Shown here: piece by piece, positions 1 to 11,266 of the stretch
Layout of the letters: each line of letters begins with the position of its first letter
Position numbering within the stretch: the stretch's first letter is position 1
Assembly: GCA_963662155.1 (NCBI GenBank)
Contig: OY759266.1
Span: 6,223,026-6,287,025 of the forward strand
Direction of reading: 5' to 3'
Origin: Lamellibrachia columna
Lineage: Eukaryota > Annelida > Polychaeta > Sabellida > Siboglinidae
DNA length: 64,000 bases
Notes under the pieces: generated by a model
Seen by the model: only the letters and a program-made list of their open reading frames with translations
The model's database searches: none
What the model was told of the DNA's origin: nothing
Made by a program: the position numbers and the translations under genes

Positions 1-375
1 AACGTAAATGCCTACATACAGGACACAGGAACTTGGATATAAACTATTAAATGGGGGGTACTGTTCTATGTAGTATTGTGAAAGAAAATGACTTATGAGT
101 TACAATAAGTGCTCATATAAAAGTGGTATTGCAGCTTTAAAGGGTAATCAAACTCTTGGTTTTGTTAGGAGAAATATAACATGAAAAAAACTAATTATAC
201 ATCTGCATAAAGCAGTAGTTAGGCCTCATTTAGAGTACTATATATAAGCTTGGAGAAAATATCATAAGAAGGATATAGATACGTTAAAAGAATACAGAGG
301 AGAGCAACTAAAATGATTCCAGAACTGAGAGATCTTAGTTATAAAGAAAGACTGAAAGAATGTGGTTTAATAACA
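1..375 (+). mobile_element. CR1-like LINE, 3' fragment (copy a)
   Basis: The sequence matches the C-terminal part of the reverse transcriptase ORF of the longer LINE copy at 14.7-18.0 kb; for example, the words around CCTACATACAGGACA and AGAACTGAGAGA are shared with 17,280-17,640. It carries stops and indels and is not coding. It enters from the left edge of the window and breaks off about 20 bp before the first fucolectin exon. The same fragment recurs, longer on its 5' side, at 8,495-8,985 because of the tandem duplication. Confidence 0.8.
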
Positions 376-395
376 TAATACGTTGTCTTTTTTAG

Positions 396-1142
396 GGAAA
401 CCTGAGGTTGATTGGACGAAAAATCTGGCAATGGGGAGACCCGCGAAACAGTCAACAACATATGGTAGCCACTACAGTGCAGGGAAAGCTGTTGATGGTA
501 ATAGAAACAGTATTATGACGAAAAGAAGCTGCACACATACGAATAGCGAAGCTGGAAGTTGGTGGCAGGTTGACCTAGATGGCATCTACGAGATACGGAA
601 GGTGGTTATAACTAATCGAGGAGACTGCTGCGGTGAGTTGAACCCAAAAACGTTTTGGCGAACATATTGTTGTGGCGAACATATTTCTGTTTATTAATGT
701 GTTCATGTGTGCACTTATTTGTTTGAGATTCGTGGCTAAGGTAGAACATACCGTGTATGAAGTCACCTATAAAATATATTGTTCAGCAACCTTGGAATAT
801 TCCAGAATGAACAATAAACTTTGTGGAAAGTTTTGTTTCGGGGATATGTGCATGTTAAAATATTGGCAAATTGTTGGACTTTTGATAAGGTAATCATTTA
901 TGTATCCACTGAAGCTTGTGTTCTCTCTTCTCTGACAGAGAACAGACTGAAGAGTTTCGTGATCGAAGTACAGCAACATGAAAATCTTGTTCATACATGT
1001 GCCAGTAATGAAGCAGCGTTAAAGAAAGGCGAAACAAAGAGCTTCTTGTGCAAACGAGGCTCCATTGGCAATATCGTCAGGATCAGATTGACAGGAACTG
1101 AAGTACTTTCGCTATGTGAAGTCGAAGTATTTGGAACCCTCG
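396..1142 (+). CDS. Fucolectin (F5/8 type C) module, copy 1; two exons 396-632 and 939-1142
   Basis: Two exons encode one complete fucose-binding F5/8C (fucolectin, FTP) module of about 147 residues. Exon 1 follows the acceptor TTTTTTAG and ends at donor CG|GTGAG. Exon 2 follows TCTCTGACAG and ends at CG|GTAAGG. Both exons are phase 1-1. Motifs in order are NLAMGRPAKQSTTY, AVDGN, SCTHT, WWQVDL, VVITNRGDCC and, across the junction, ENRL. His of SCTHT, Arg of NRGDCC and Arg of NRL are spaced 27 and 7 residues apart. As I recall, the fucose-binding triad of eel agglutinin (His52, Arg79, Arg86) has the same spacing, with a neighbouring Cys-Cys disulphide as in DCC here. Fucose binding is therefore likely. 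Such modules are usually secreted innate-immune lectins or parts of larger extracellular proteins. No signal peptide or start codon is visible, so this is an internal module of a gene beginning to the left. Confidence 0.85.
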
Positions 1143-2184
1143 GTAAGGCAGAACATCACAGATATATTAATATTGTTAATTGCACAGAATGGCGTTTTTT
1201 TCCGGGACCGCTGACACTGAAGTTGATGTTTGCTTTAAAACATTAACGACTGGTTACTTAGACAAATTTGTGCGGCATAAATACGTTTGCATATTATATC
1301 GTATTTCGTAAAGGCGTTTGGTAGTTTTTAATTACGCATTTGTTTTATTTGTTCGGATAATTTAAACTAACCTGTATTGATAAAAGAAAACAAATTGGTT
1401 AGAAAATTATGCCTTATCTAATTTTACTGCGATATGGTCAAACGTGTGTATCGAAACTAGGACAGCAATTTTCGCGTTTTAACATGGCACAACCATTGTT
1501 GAACCAATTCGAAAATTGAGGTTTAGTAATATACGCCTGGCATTTAAACACAGATTATCACGTAGGGCATTATTTCCAAGCTACACGTTTGATAGTTCCT
1601 CGCTGCGTACCATATATCAATAAAACGACATTCGTTGGCGTGTTTTTATGAGGCGCCGTAGCGGACGAAAGGGTGATGAAATGGCAAAACCTGTCGAATT
1701 TTGCAAGAACCGTCGAGTTCTGGCTGCGAAAACCGTCGAAGTCGAGTTCTGGCTGCGAAAAACGTCGAATTCTGAAAATAGCGTTGTAGGATGTGCAGCG
1801 AAGTAATGCCGTAAAAAGCATAATCTAGTATACTACCCAGATAAAAGTGGCTAAAAGTTACCATACATGAGTAATTTATATATTTTTTTTATTGTGACAG
1901 TCAGTGCTTGATGGTTGGTCACGATGAACTGTGTTTGCTATTTATCGTTTTATCAAAATGCGTCAGGTACGCCCTATAAACTTGATAAAATTTAGTATTT
2001 TGACGTTGCGCGTTTCGCTTATCTTGGGTTCCAGTCCCTTTGAATTAGTTGCTTGTTCAAAGTACAGTAACATATAATTACGCGGCTGCGGGCGACTCTC
2101 ACTAATACTGCCCAAAACCTTTGTGTTGCTGTTAACCATGTAACTTCCAGAAACGTGGTGGCGAGTTTTGGAACTAAGGTTTAG
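1143..2184. other. Intron or intergenic stretch after fucolectin module 1
   Basis: No exon is supported. It contains a 29-bp direct repeat with GTCGAGTTCTGGCTGCGAA at about 1,708-1,790 (one full and one partial unit; copy 2 has an additional unit). It also has a dispersed-repeat piece at 1,843-1,878 that recurs at about 7,123-7,160 and 10,482-10,519. Confidence 0.7.
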
Positions 2185-3217
2185 TATCCGGTCCTTGGGA
2201 TTGTTCTTATATGGTGCGGTATCCAGTCCATGGGTCTGTTCTTATATAGTGTGGTATCCAGTCCTTGGGATTGTTCTTATATAGTGTGGTATCCAGTCCT
2301 TGGGATTGTTCTTATATGGCGCGGTATCCAGCCCGTGGGTCTGTTCTTATATAGTGTGGTATCCAGTCCTTGGGATTGTTCTTATATAGCGTGGTATCCA
2401 GTCCGTGGGTCTGTTCTTATATAGTGTGGTATCCAGTCCTTGGGATTGTTCTTATATAGCGTGGTATCCAGTCATTGGGACTGTTCATATATAGCGCGGT
2501 ATCCAGTCCTTTGGGATTGTTCCTATATAGCGTGGTATCCAGTCCTTGGGATTGTTCTTATATAGCGTGGTATCCAGTCCTTGGGATTGTTCTTATATAG
2601 CGTGGTATCCAGTCCTTGGGATTGTTCTTATATAGCGTGGTATCCAGTCCTTGAGATTGTTCTTATATAGCGTGGTATCCAGTCCTTGGGATTGTTCTTA
2701 TATAGCGCGGTATCCAGTCCTTGGGATTGTTCTTATATAGCGTGGTATCCAGTCCTTGAGACTGTTCATATATAGCGCGGTATCCAGTCCTTGGGATTGT
2801 TCTTGTATAGCGTGGTATCCAGTCCTTGGGATTGTTCTTATATAGCGCGGTATCCAGTCCTTGGGATTGTTCTTATATAGCGCGGTATCCAGTCCTTGGG
2901 ATTGTTCTTATATAGTGTGGTATCCAGTCCTTGGGATTGTTCTTATATAGCGTGGTATCCAGTCCTTGGGATTGTTCTTATATAGCGCGGTATCCAGTCC
3001 TTGGGATTGTTCTTATATAGCGTGGTATCCAGTCCTTGGGATTGTTATTATATAGCGTGGTATCCAGTCCTTGGGATTGTTCTTATATAGCGCGGTATCC
3101 AGTCCTTGGGTCTGTTCTTATATAGCGTGGTATCCAGTCCTTGGGATTGTTCTTATATAGCGCGGTATCCAGTCCTTGGGTCTGTTCTTATATAGCGCGG
3201 TATCCAGTGCTTGCGAC
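2185..3217. repeat. Minisatellite, 35-bp unit, about 29-30 copies
   Basis: The unit contains TATCCAGTCCTTGGGATTGT followed by TCTTATATAGCGTGG. Units differ by a few substitutions (GCGTGG, GCGCGG, GTGTGG). It sits at a point where duplication copy 2 (near 10,822) has no repeat. 35 is not a multiple of three, so ORFs across it are incidental. Confidence 0.97.
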
Positions 3218-4563
3218 TGTTCCGCTTTACACTTCACCCCCTAGCAGACCTGTTCATTTGAACGAAATTTTCTCTGGCAAGCATTCAGGCATGCTGCAAT
3301 TATTGTGCGAAGACTATTCGTGCAGATATCCATCTCTGTCTGTAGCCAAGTACATATTTACATATCTGAGTAAACTGCTTCGAAACATTACTGGATGCTC
3401 AAAGTCAAAACACAGGCATTCTTGCTCTGTATTTACAGGCAGACACATTACGCATCGATTGATGGCATCTGTTCACATCTACCAGTACCATTTTTGTTGT
3501 GTGTATTGTCAAAATTTATTCAAAATGCACATCTTATAAGCTAAAATGCCAACTAGAAAAGCGAAGATCTAGGTCAGACAATGCAACATAATTTATTGTC
3601 GAACCATATTCTGCTTAGTGATTGCGATATTGCTCATACCTCCTTTTCTCCGAGTTTTCTCCGAGAAGATAGGGTAATCCCAACACCGCAGCATATCCCA
3701 GTAGATCTAAGTAAGATAAACATATTATAAATTTATAAAAACATGATATAATTACTTTCATGCCATGCAATGTCAATAATATATCCATTAAAAGACAAGC
3801 TTAATACAGGGTGACCACACGATTTTCAATTTAAAATTCCCTGAGTTTTCACTCCAGACATTTTCATTTACATATTTAGAATGATATGACCTCCAACCTA
3901 ACCTTATAACTGTCCGCATACTACTGTGTATATAAAATTGGGTAAGCAAGAATAAATGTAGCTGTCTTCATGCTTCAAGAGACATACAAGTCCTTAACTT
4001 CGAAAACCAAATGGGTGAGATCTGAGAAAACATCACGTGTTCGCTTCACATTTAGAATTAACTATCGCACATTACCGCCGGAGGCTACCTAAAAAATATT
4101 ACCGCAGAAACGTGGTAGGTGTTTGCCAACTTATCATTGACAGTTAGCGAATTCCATTCATCTGATCTCCTGTAGAGCACAACTCATGAATATTGTACAG
4201 TTTGGTTTCTCAACAATAAAAGTTAGCTCTTGGTGTCTAGAATATTTCCTATTTTAAAAGTGTAAATGCAACATACCCCATTTTGTGTTGTCATCTGAGA
4301 GAAGCTTGCATCTGAGAGAAGCTTGCAAACAAAACATTTGAACATTTGTATTAATTTTAGAACAGGTACAATGAAGTGATGGTGTTTAGAATGTCTGATA
4401 AGACAGCTAACATTGAAGAAAATGCTGAAAAACGGGGCAGAATGTCCTCGCCGAATATCCTCACATATAGACACATTTGCAGAACCAATTATGAGCTCAA
4501 CAACAAACCTTAATTCTTCAAATTTACTATCATTCCATACAACCACAAAACAGTATGGTAAAC
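3218..4563. other. Non-coding stretch
   Basis: No supported gene. At 3,436-3,510 homology to duplication copy 2 resumes. At about 3,806-3,900 there is a piece starting ACAGGGTGACCAC and containing CCCTGAGTTTTC that looks like the end of a dispersed element. A direct repeat of GATCTGAGAGAAGCTTGCA-like sequence lies near 4,295-4,327. Confidence 0.5.
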
Positions 4564-4661
4564 ATTGAAAATAAGTTCGTTACCTGTCAGAATACTGTGC
4601 TTTACGGAGCCTTCCGTAGAGCACTACCAGTATTCTGACAGGTAACGAACTTATTTTCAAT
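4564..4661. repeat. 98-bp palindrome (fold-back)
   Basis: A 34-bp perfect inverted repeat (4564-4597 and 4628-4661) starts ATTGAAAATAAGTTCGTTAC and encloses a second inverted pair, GTGCTTTACGGA and TCCGTAGAGCAC (one mismatch), around a 4-nt loop. The strand could fold into one stem of about 45 bp with a 3-nt bulge. It may be a fold-back MITE. No target-site duplication was identified. Confidence 0.9.
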
Positions 4662-5049
4662 ATGAATTAACTTACATGCTGATATGGCAAACATCACGTC
4701 ATATTCATATATATCACATGCCAAACATGGTGGAGAGCATGGGGTGACAGACCCTGGGGTGACAGACCCTGGAGAACAGACGAACTGGAGCCAAGCTGGT
4801 GATGCTCTACAGCATCAAGAACAACTTGATTGACATTTTATAAAGAACGAACAAACGAACTGAAAGGCAGCGCTTATAGCTACTACCAGCCATACACGTG
4901 TCGACGCCTACTTTCATTCTTCCCAGCGTCACCAAATCATGGAACAATTGCGCTAAGAGTTAGTTGGCCAGCAGTCAGTGGAGATGTTTAGAAAGTGCCT
5001 TTCCTCCTTGTTTGTGTAGTCCCACAGCAAAATAATATATTTCTTCATA

Positions 5050-6970
5050 TTTACCGACTTCAAAGAGATCTAAACAAAAATTATCAACAGTTGTTTTAGT
5101 GAATTCACATCAATTATCTAATCCTTTGACACAACACAATCAAACAATAATGGAACTCTAATAGATAACCTTTTCTGTAAATTAACTGACTTTACAATAA
5201 AGCCTAAGTCAGGTATTCAAACGAAACAATTATCGGACCATCAGCGCAATTTTAACTTTCTAAACACAGTTCTCCACAAACAACCACCACCAAGATATAT
5301 TAACATACAAAATTAAAAGGCAATTTTGAATTTCATACATGAAATCATCTCATCAGACGTTTACAATAAATTAATCACCTGCTGACCCAAACATCAATTA
5401 TAATATCATAGATGAATCCATTAAATCCAAAAAAACACATGCCACATAAAATAGTTAAATTAAATTAAATAAGCACAAAAAAATCAATATGGATTACACT
5501 AGGTTTGCTCAAATCTATACGAGTTAGTAAGTTATATAAGAAACTCAAAGTAAGTTATATAAGAAACTCAAAACGACACAGTTTGGTTCATAATAAAATG
5601 TCTTAAAATATACATACAGCCAAACAAATGCGTTATGAATCTTGTTTTAGCAAATCCAAAAATAAAAAAAAACTTGGGAAACTATAAATAATATTCTATC
5701 TAAAACACATAAAAAGAAACATTTCCCTAAATCATTTATAAATAACGAAGAAGTCGTAATAAACAAGACGGTCATTGCAAACACATTTAATGCTTTTTTA
5801 CCAATATTGGCCCAAATCTAACAAAACTTTCAGATACTACATGAAAGAGAACAATACAATTCATTCAATTTTGAACATATTGATGAAGAAACAATTTCTA
5901 AACCAATAGATAATATTCACCCAAAAACAAGTTGTGGGTATGATGGTATTTCTTCACGATTATTAAGATTAGTGAAACAGACACTGATAAAATCAATAAC
6001 ACTTGTCACAAACCAAATATTAGCTACGGATATCTTCCTTGACAAACGTAAAATTGCCAAAGTAATTCCAATTTTTAAAAAGGTGATAATAACCAGTTTG
6101 GCAATTACAGGCCAATATCCCTCTTTTCAGTTATTTCAAAAGTAATTCAAAAGATAATTTACACCCAGCTAGATATCTTTCTTACAACACAAGATCTTTT
6201 GTTCGATATCCAGTATGGATTCAGAACAGAACATATCACTGAATTTGCTGCCCTTGATTTAACCGATAGAATAATTGCACAAATGGACAAAAAAGAAAAG
6301 CCTATACATATTTACTTGGACATTTGCAAAGCATTCGACATACTGGACCATGCGATATTATTTGAACCATTTGAATGTTATGGTGTAAAGGGGATAGCTT
6401 TAACTTTAATTAGAAATTATCTAACAGATAGAAAACAGTATGTGGAAATAGAGGATGCCAAATCAAACATGCTTAATATTTTAACAGGCTCAAGGTTCAT
6501 TTCTAGGCCCACTATTGCTTATTATATGTCTTAATAACTTTCCAAGGGCCAGTCAAAAGTTCAATTTTATAATGTACGCCGATGACGCCACTCTATAAAG
6601 TACACTAGATTCATTTTCCATATGTGAACAAGATGGAAATGCAGAATGTCTTATTAATGTAGAACTGAACAACGTTAGCGAGTGGCTAATACTAAACAAA
6701 CTGTTTCTCAACGTAAACAAAACTAAGTATATACTTTACTTTCCCTTTGCTAAATATAGATAACACAAATATTGACAGAGTGTTTGAATTCAATTTCTTG
6801 GAATACATTTTAACGAAAAAACTTAACCCGAAAAGTCACATCAACAAAATATCAAATAGGTGTTCAAGGTATTCTAAATATACTAAAATTATTATTATTT
6901 CTTAATATTAAGATCATATTGTACAACACGCTGATACTGCCACACTTAATTGTCAGTTTAGATACTCAAT
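5050..6970 (+). mobile_element. LINE remnant (CR1/L2-like), endonuclease end and reverse transcriptase
   Basis: Conceptual translation shows a decayed LINE ORF2 on the plus strand. From about 5,050 there are endonuclease C-terminal pieces (NGTLIDNLFCKL, LSDHQRNF). A linker follows with ITCCPADPNI-like sequence, then reverse transcriptase blocks. These include TSCGYDGISS near 5,930, QYGFRTEHITEFAALDL at 6,210, YLDICKAFDILDHAILF at 6,312, NYLTDRKQYVE at 6,415 and the active-site block MYADDATL near 6,572. The longest open piece is 6199-6534. Frameshifts and stops throughout show it is inactive. It is a different family from the CR1-like copies with the SGNH ORF elsewhere in the window. Confidence 0.85.
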
Positions 6971-6984
6971 AAAAAATATTGCCT

Positions 6985-7470
6985 GATCACTTTCCCACGA
7001 CAGCGGCGCTATTGACTGCTGACGCAAACTGCCTTGAAGTGCTTAGTCACAGGCTTTGATTGACAGCAGTAATAAACATTGTGGTTTATTGAATGACACA
7101 AAAAGGTACACATCAATGTACACATAAAAGTAGCTAAACATTACCATACAAGAGTAATTTATGGTTTTTATATTTTCATGAATCATTCACAAAGTTATTC
7201 TCAAAGAGGACAATACACAGGGTTCATACGGGTCCTTGACAACCTGGAAAGTCATGGAATTTGATAATTTGGATTCCAGGCCTGGAAAGTCATGGAATTG
7301 TTGTAAAGGTCTTGGAAACTCATGGAAAACGGAATGTCGACAAAAATATTACTTTAATGAAATATTTTACGTGAAAACTAACTTTCCCACCACACTGAAT
7401 GAGCACACAAAGATACAACTGTTTTAAAGTGCCTGACCATGGACTTTGACTGACAGCATTAAAATAACGC
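6985..7470. repeat. Dispersed repeat with internal CTGGAAAGTCATGGAAT motif
   Basis: A block at about 7,010-7,075 (GAAGTGCTTAGTCACAGGCTT...TGACAGCAGTAATAA) is repeated in diverged form at about 7,420-7,466. Between them lie repeated words GTCATGGAATT and CTGGAAAGTCATGGAA, and a piece at 7,123-7,160 that also occurs at 1,843 and 10,482. It looks like the remains of a dispersed element. The class cannot be assigned. Confidence 0.45.
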
Positions 7471-8494
7471 CGTCTAGAGTAATGCTAGGCATTTTCACCA
7501 TCCACCACAGCAGTGCGCACTGTGAGCACACCTCATGCGTAAGACAAAATAAAACGGACACGGAATGCGCTGAGCGACGATACACTCTAGTTGCTACTCA
7601 TGCTGAAGTCGAACCCAGTGGGTAGCGTCGACCGCGAGTACAGCGCCGCCACACTGAAGAATTTGAAGAGCGCATAAATTATCACCGGTCGCTGAATACT
7701 GATACGACCTAGTAAAGCCTGGCCAGAGTGTACGTGTGGATCTATCTGGACGCGAATTAGACAAAGTTGAAGCATGACAATGCGTTTGCAAATAGTCAGT
7801 CAACAGCAGCTCCAGGCTTCTAGTAGAGTTGTGTACCGTATAGCTTATACTGTATTCTTTGAGACTACGTATGTGTGCATGCGTGTGTGTGTGCAATTTC
7901 CTACAAAGTGGCACCTGAAAACTGCGGAAGAATGTGCTTTCCAAATAAGTGCTCACTTGAAATTGTATGTTTTCATTCATCCTTACTGGGAATAATAGTA
8001 CAAACATGATCAATTTTAACAGCATGGCAGCTATGTGAACACCCGACACAGACAAAGTAATATTAACCTATGACCTCCCGCCTCTGGGGGTATTTATATA
8101 AATTGCAGATAGTGGTTACAGTTTGTGCATGGTTGACGTTATTTAACAACTGCCTTACCTAAGCAAAGCTTCAACTCTGTCTGGTGTCTTGGTTTGTTTA
8201 TTTGTGGTTTGCTACCGGAGCTTCAGACAGATGGAATGTTAATGTTCCAACATAAACCAACCAAGCTTTAGGTAGTTTGCAAACGTTAAACAAACATTGT
8301 AAAATGGAGTGTGAGTGATGTCTGGTGAGTAGTAGCATACTGTATGGAATACGGTTTGGCAGAATAACAAAACCGGTTTTAAACCATATACAAATGCCGG
8401 TACAACAGTATATCGCTACATGGTACACAGCTCTAGTGACCCGTATTAATTGCAGTGTAGTTGATGCGTATCTAGACTTCAATAAAAAAAATTT
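7471..8494. other. Non-coding stretch
   Basis: Open frames here (such as 7594-8055 minus) show no recognisable domain, no splice-site support and low-complexity runs. I see no gene in it. Confidence 0.5.
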
Positions 8495-8985
8495 ATAGAA
8501 GTAGAAGTTTAGAAGGGTTAACAATGATTGCGATAAACAACATTTACAAAATGATGTAGACAAATTAACTAAATGGTCTGAGAAATGCCAGATGTTATTA
8601 AACTTTGGGAAACGTAAATGCCTACATACAGGACACAGGAACTTGGATATAAACTATTAAATGGGGGGTACTGTTCTATGTAGTATTGTGAAAGAAAATG
8701 ACTTATGAGTTACAATAAGTGCTCATATAAAAGTGGTATTGCAGCTTTAAAGGGTAATCAAACTCTTGGTTTTGTTAGGAGAAATATAACATGAAAAAAA
8801 CTAATTATACATCTGCATAAAGCAGTAGTTAGGCCTCATTTAGAGTACTATATATAAGCTTGGAGAAAATATCATAAGAAGGATATAGATACGTTAAAAG
8901 AATACAGAGGAGGGCAACTAAAATGATTCCAGAACTGAGAGATCTTAGTTATAAAGAAAGACTGAAAGAATGTGGTTTAATAACA
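8495..8985 (+). mobile_element. CR1-like LINE, 3' fragment (copy b)
   Basis: The text from GGGTTAACAATGATTG (about 8,512) through TGGTCTGAGAAATG and on to GTGGTTTAATAACA matches reverse transcriptase C-terminal coding sequence at 17,178-17,630 in LINE copy c. From 8,611 it is the duplicate of copy a and keeps about 115 bp more of the 5' side. Stops and indels are present. It ends about 20 bp before fucolectin exon 9006, as in copy 1. Confidence 0.8.
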
Positions 8986-10922
8986 TAATACGTTGTCTTT
9001 TTTAGGGAAACCTGAGGTTGATTGGACGAAAAATCTGGCAATGGGGAGACCCGCGAAACAGTCAACAACATATGGTAGCCACTACAGTGCAGGGAAAGCT
9101 GTTGATGGTAATAGAAACAGTATTATGACGAAAAGAAGCTGCACACATACGAATAGTGAAGCTGGAAGTTGGTGGCAGGTTGACCTAGATGGCATCTACG
9201 AGATACGGAAGGTGGTTATAACTAATCGAGGAGACTGCTGCGGTGAGTTGAACCCAAAAACGTTTTGGCGAACATATTGTTGTGGCGAACATATTTCTGT
9301 TTATTAATGTGTTTATGTGTGCACTTATTTGTTTGAGATTCGTGGCTAAGGTAGAACATACCGTGTATGAAGTCACCTATAAAATATATTGTTCAGCAAC
9401 CTTGGAATATTCCAGAATGAACAATAAACTTTGTGGAAAGTTTTGTTTCGGGGATATGTGCATGTTAAAATATTGGCAAATTGTTGGACTTTTGATAAGG
9501 TAATCATTTATGTATCCACTGAAGCTTGTGTTCTCTCTTCTCTGACAGAGAACAGACTGAAGAGTTTCGTGATCGAAGTACAGCAACATGAAAATCTTGT
9601 TCATACATGTGCCAGTAATGAAGCAGCGTTAAAGAAAGGCGAAACAAAGAGCTTCTTGTGCAAACGAGGCTCCATTGGCAATATCGTCAGGATCAGATTG
9701 ACAGGAACTGAAGTACTTTCGCTATGTGAAGTCGAAGTATTTGGAACCCTCGGTAAGGCAGAACATCACAGATATATTAATATTGTTAATTGCACAGAAT
9801 GGCGTTTTTTTCCGGGACCGCTGACACTGAAGTTGATGTTTGCTTTAAAACATTAACGACTGGTTACTTAGACAAATTTGTGCGGCATAAATACGTTTGC
9901 ATAATATATCGTATTTCGTAAAGGCGTTTGGTAGTTTTTAATTACGCATTTGTTTTATTTGTTCGGATAATTTAAACTAACCTGTATTGATAAAAGAAAA
10001 CAAATTGGTTAGAAAATTATGCCTTATCTAATTTTACTGCGATATGGTCAAACGTGTGTATCGAAACTAGGACAGCAATTTTCGCGTTTTAACATGGCAC
10101 AACCATTGTTGAACCAATTCGAAAATTGAGGTTTAGTAATATACGCCTGGCATTTAAACACAGATTATCACGTAGGGCATTATTTCCAAGCTACACGTTT
10201 GATAGTTCCTCGCTGCGTACCATATATCAATAAAACGACATTCGTTGGCGTGTTTTTATGAGGCGCCGTAGCGGACGAAAGGGTGATGAAATGGCAAAAC
10301 CTGTCGAATTTTGCAAGAACCGTCGAGTTCTGGCTGCGAAAACCGTCGAAGTCGAGTTCTGGCTGCGAAAACCGTCGAAGTCGAGTTCTGGCTGCGAAAA
10401 CCGTCGAATTCTGAAAATAGCGTTGTAGGATGTGCAGCGAAGTAATGCCGCAAAAAGCATAATATAGTATACTACCCAGATAAAAGTGGCTAAAAGTTAC
10501 CATACATGAGTAATTTATATATATTTTTTTATTGTGACAGTCAGTGCTTGATGTTTGGTCACGACGAACTGTGTTTGCCCTTTATCGTTTTATCAAAATG
10601 CGTCAGGTACGCCCTATAAACTTGATAAAATTTAGTATTTTGACGTTGCGCGTTTCGCTTATCTTGGGTTCCAGTCCCTTTGAATTAGTTGCTTGTTCAA
10701 AGTACAGTAACATATAATTACGCGGCTGCGGGCGACTCTCACAAATACTGCCCAAAACCTTTGTGTTGCTGTTAACCATGTAACTTTCAGAAACGTGGAG
10801 GGCGAGTTTTGGAACTAAGGTTTCGGGTATCACAGGCAGACACATTAGACACACAGACACACGCATCGATTGGTGGCATCTGTTCACATCCACCAGTACT
10901 ATTTTTGCTGTGTGTATTGTCC
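8611..10922. repeat. Tandem segmental duplication, copy 2
   Basis: Second copy of positions 1-3510, without the 35-bp minisatellite. The join near 10,822 goes directly from GGAACTAAGGTTT to GTATCACAGGCAGACACATT. An extra 29-bp unit is present near 10,350. Both fucolectin exons translate to exactly the same protein as copy 1; the difference at 9,157 (AGT for AGC) is silent. Homology ends at about 10,920. Confidence 0.9.
9006..9752 (+). CDS. Fucolectin (F5/8 type C) module, copy 2; two exons 9006-9242 and 9549-9752
   Basis: Duplicate of the 396-1142 module with the same acceptor and donor sequences, phases 1-1, motifs (SCTHT, NRGDCC, NRL) and protein sequence. Because both ends are phase 1, copy 1 can be spliced directly to copy 2, which would give a tandem two-lectin protein. 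The next downstream exon recognised, at 14248, also starts in phase 1. Complete protein identity could reflect very recent duplication, gene conversion, or an assembly that placed two haplotypes end to end. No start codon, signal peptide or stop belongs to this module itself. Confidence 0.85.
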
Positions 10923-11266
10923 TTATTTAGGACCAGTTGCAGTGATTTATATATAATGGTGTCTAGTGAAGATTATTATAATTATTATAAATTAATAGTC
11001 CCTTTTGTTTACCTTTTTATAATCGACCAAAATTCGTTGAAATATAGCTATCAAATGTCAACAGTTTACTAGAAAATATGTATACACGTCTAGATCATGT
11101 CCATGTAATTGTGTCCTTTGTTTCAATTCAAAGTAATAACTATTTTAAGCCACGAAGTTGGTCCCTGTTTGTTAATTAATCAACTGCATAACATTCAAAC
11201 TTGGTCGGAATCACGAAAGTTCAATCGTTGATTTCTTTATGTTATCAGTAATGCGATCACACATTC
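10923..11266. other. Non-coding stretch
   Basis: AT-rich, with a short ATTATTATAATTATTATAA run near 10,973. No exon, RNA or repeat is supported. Confidence 0.5.

Larger units (their letters stand above)
1..3510. repeat. Tandem segmental duplication, copy 1
   Basis: Positions 1 onward match 8611 onward at a constant offset of 8,610 with only scattered substitutions (about 1% by eye). The offset rises to 8,639 after the 29-bp repeats at 1,708-1,790 and to 8,640 near 1,900. Homology runs to about 2,180, is interrupted here by a 35-bp minisatellite and about 210 bp after it, and resumes at about 3,436-3,510 (matching 10,833-10,920). The left limit lies outside the window. The copy carries a LINE tail and a complete fucolectin module. 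Confidence 0.9.

Noticed and set aside
7594..8055. 153-codon minus-strand frame as a gene
   Set aside because: Contains a HTHTHAH run from a GT-rich tract and has no recognised domain or exon boundaries.
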